Shown here: positions 5,140 to 5,183 of the stretch, in pieces
How the letters are laid out: each line of letters opens with the position of its first letter
How positions within the stretch are numbered: position 1 is the first letter of the stretch
Assembly (NCBI GenBank): GCA_003644325.1
Contig: QNCA01000142.1
Coordinates: 1 to 5,183, forward strand
Direction: 5' to 3'
Length of the DNA: 5,183 bases
Origin: Planctomycetota bacterium
Lineage (GTDB): Bacteria > Planctomycetota > B129-G9
The notes under the pieces: generated by a model
Seen by the model: only the letters and a program-made list of their open reading frames with translations
What the model was told of the DNA's origin: nothing
Databases searched by the model: none
Translations under genes and position numbers: made by a program

Positions 5140-5183
5140 GAGGTTAACAAAAAGTCAGTCAACTTGAGTAATCTACGAATCTC

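Larger units (their letters stand above)
5070..5140. repeat. 71-bp composite palindrome (palindromes flanking a hairpin)
   Basis: CGGTGACAGTCACCAAT (5070-5086) pairs with ATTGGTGACAGTCACCG (5124-5140) except at the central base. TACG (5088-5091) pairs with CGTA (5120-5123), and CCGTTCCGAC (5094-5103) pairs perfectly with GTCGGAACGG (5107-5116) around an AAG loop. Only C5087 and the AT/CTC internal loop are unpaired. Because each GGTGAC block is self-complementary, the region can fold as one long hairpin or as a three-stem cloverleaf. Confidence 0.75.
4998..5170. mobile_element. Element B: second inverted-repeat-bounded element, ~170 bp
   Basis: The arm at 5000-5019 (CTCAAGTTGGCTGACTTTTT) and the arm at 5149-5168 are reverse complements at 19 of 20 positions; T4998 with A5170 extends the match. 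Inside are an AT-richer stretch (5020-5068) and the composite palindrome at 5070-5140. There is no gene and no obvious target duplication. It begins within 2 bp of the end of element A, whose ends are unrelated in sequence. It could be a second non-autonomous element or a REP/BIME-like palindromic unit. Confidence 0.45.
4688..5183. other. Long stretch without a supportable protein gene
   Basis: No frame here reads as a plausible protein. Open stretches of 74-84 codons exist on both strands but cross the inverted-repeat boundaries and owe residues such as VTVT to the GGTGAC palindromes. The region holds an AT-rich tract (4664-4780), a candidate plus-strand RNA with a terminator-like hairpin, and two inverted-repeat-bounded elements, each described separately. 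Confidence 0.65.

Noticed and set aside
5060..5150. Integron attC site
   Set aside because: The inverted-repeat outline is suggestive, but the 7-bp GTTRRRY and RYYYAAC cores are not found at the ends; GTTAACA fails at the third purine.

Overview
The window looks like a chromosomal segment of a moderately GC-rich Gram-negative bacterium. The large Ig-plus-coiled-coil protein, the DUF2330-like secreted protein and the heptanucleotide intergenic repeats would suit a Planctomycetota/PVC-type or similar environmental lineage. That placement is an inference, because no marker gene is present.

Layout. Positions 2-2869 (+) hold the 3' part of one very long gene. Its frame is open to the left edge, so the true N-terminus is probably outside the window. 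The visible protein has an N-terminal beta-rich/Ig-like part resembling DUF4175-type proteins, long charged helical regions, and an acidic Gly/Pro linker. Positions 3173-4609 (-) hold a complete gene for an exported 478-residue protein: a DUF2330-like N-terminal domain joined to a helical segment and a C-terminal alpha+beta domain that may be NTF2-like. The two genes converge on a 303-bp spacer with small hairpins, two unrelated heptanucleotide tandem repeats and a long imperfect hairpin. The minus-strand gene has its own leader at 4610-4690, with a Shine-Dalgarno, an inverted repeat overlapping a possible -10, and a perfect TTGACA -35.

The right end (about 4690-5183) has no convincing protein gene but is densely structured. 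First comes a plus-strand candidate small RNA or leader ending in a strong terminator-like hairpin (4802-4854), with a competing upstream hairpin. Next come two almost abutting inverted-repeat-bounded elements, A (4855-4997) and B (4998-5170). Both look like MITEs or other non-autonomous palindromic elements, and both carry the 13-bp palindrome GGTGACWGTCACC (three copies). In B two copies flank a perfect 10-bp-stem hairpin, making a 71-bp palindrome of palindromes.

The two proteins have no demonstrable functional link: they are convergent and would be transcribed separately. The most unusual content is the right-hand non-coding array. Assigning it to a known family needs a genome-wide copy search that cannot be done here.
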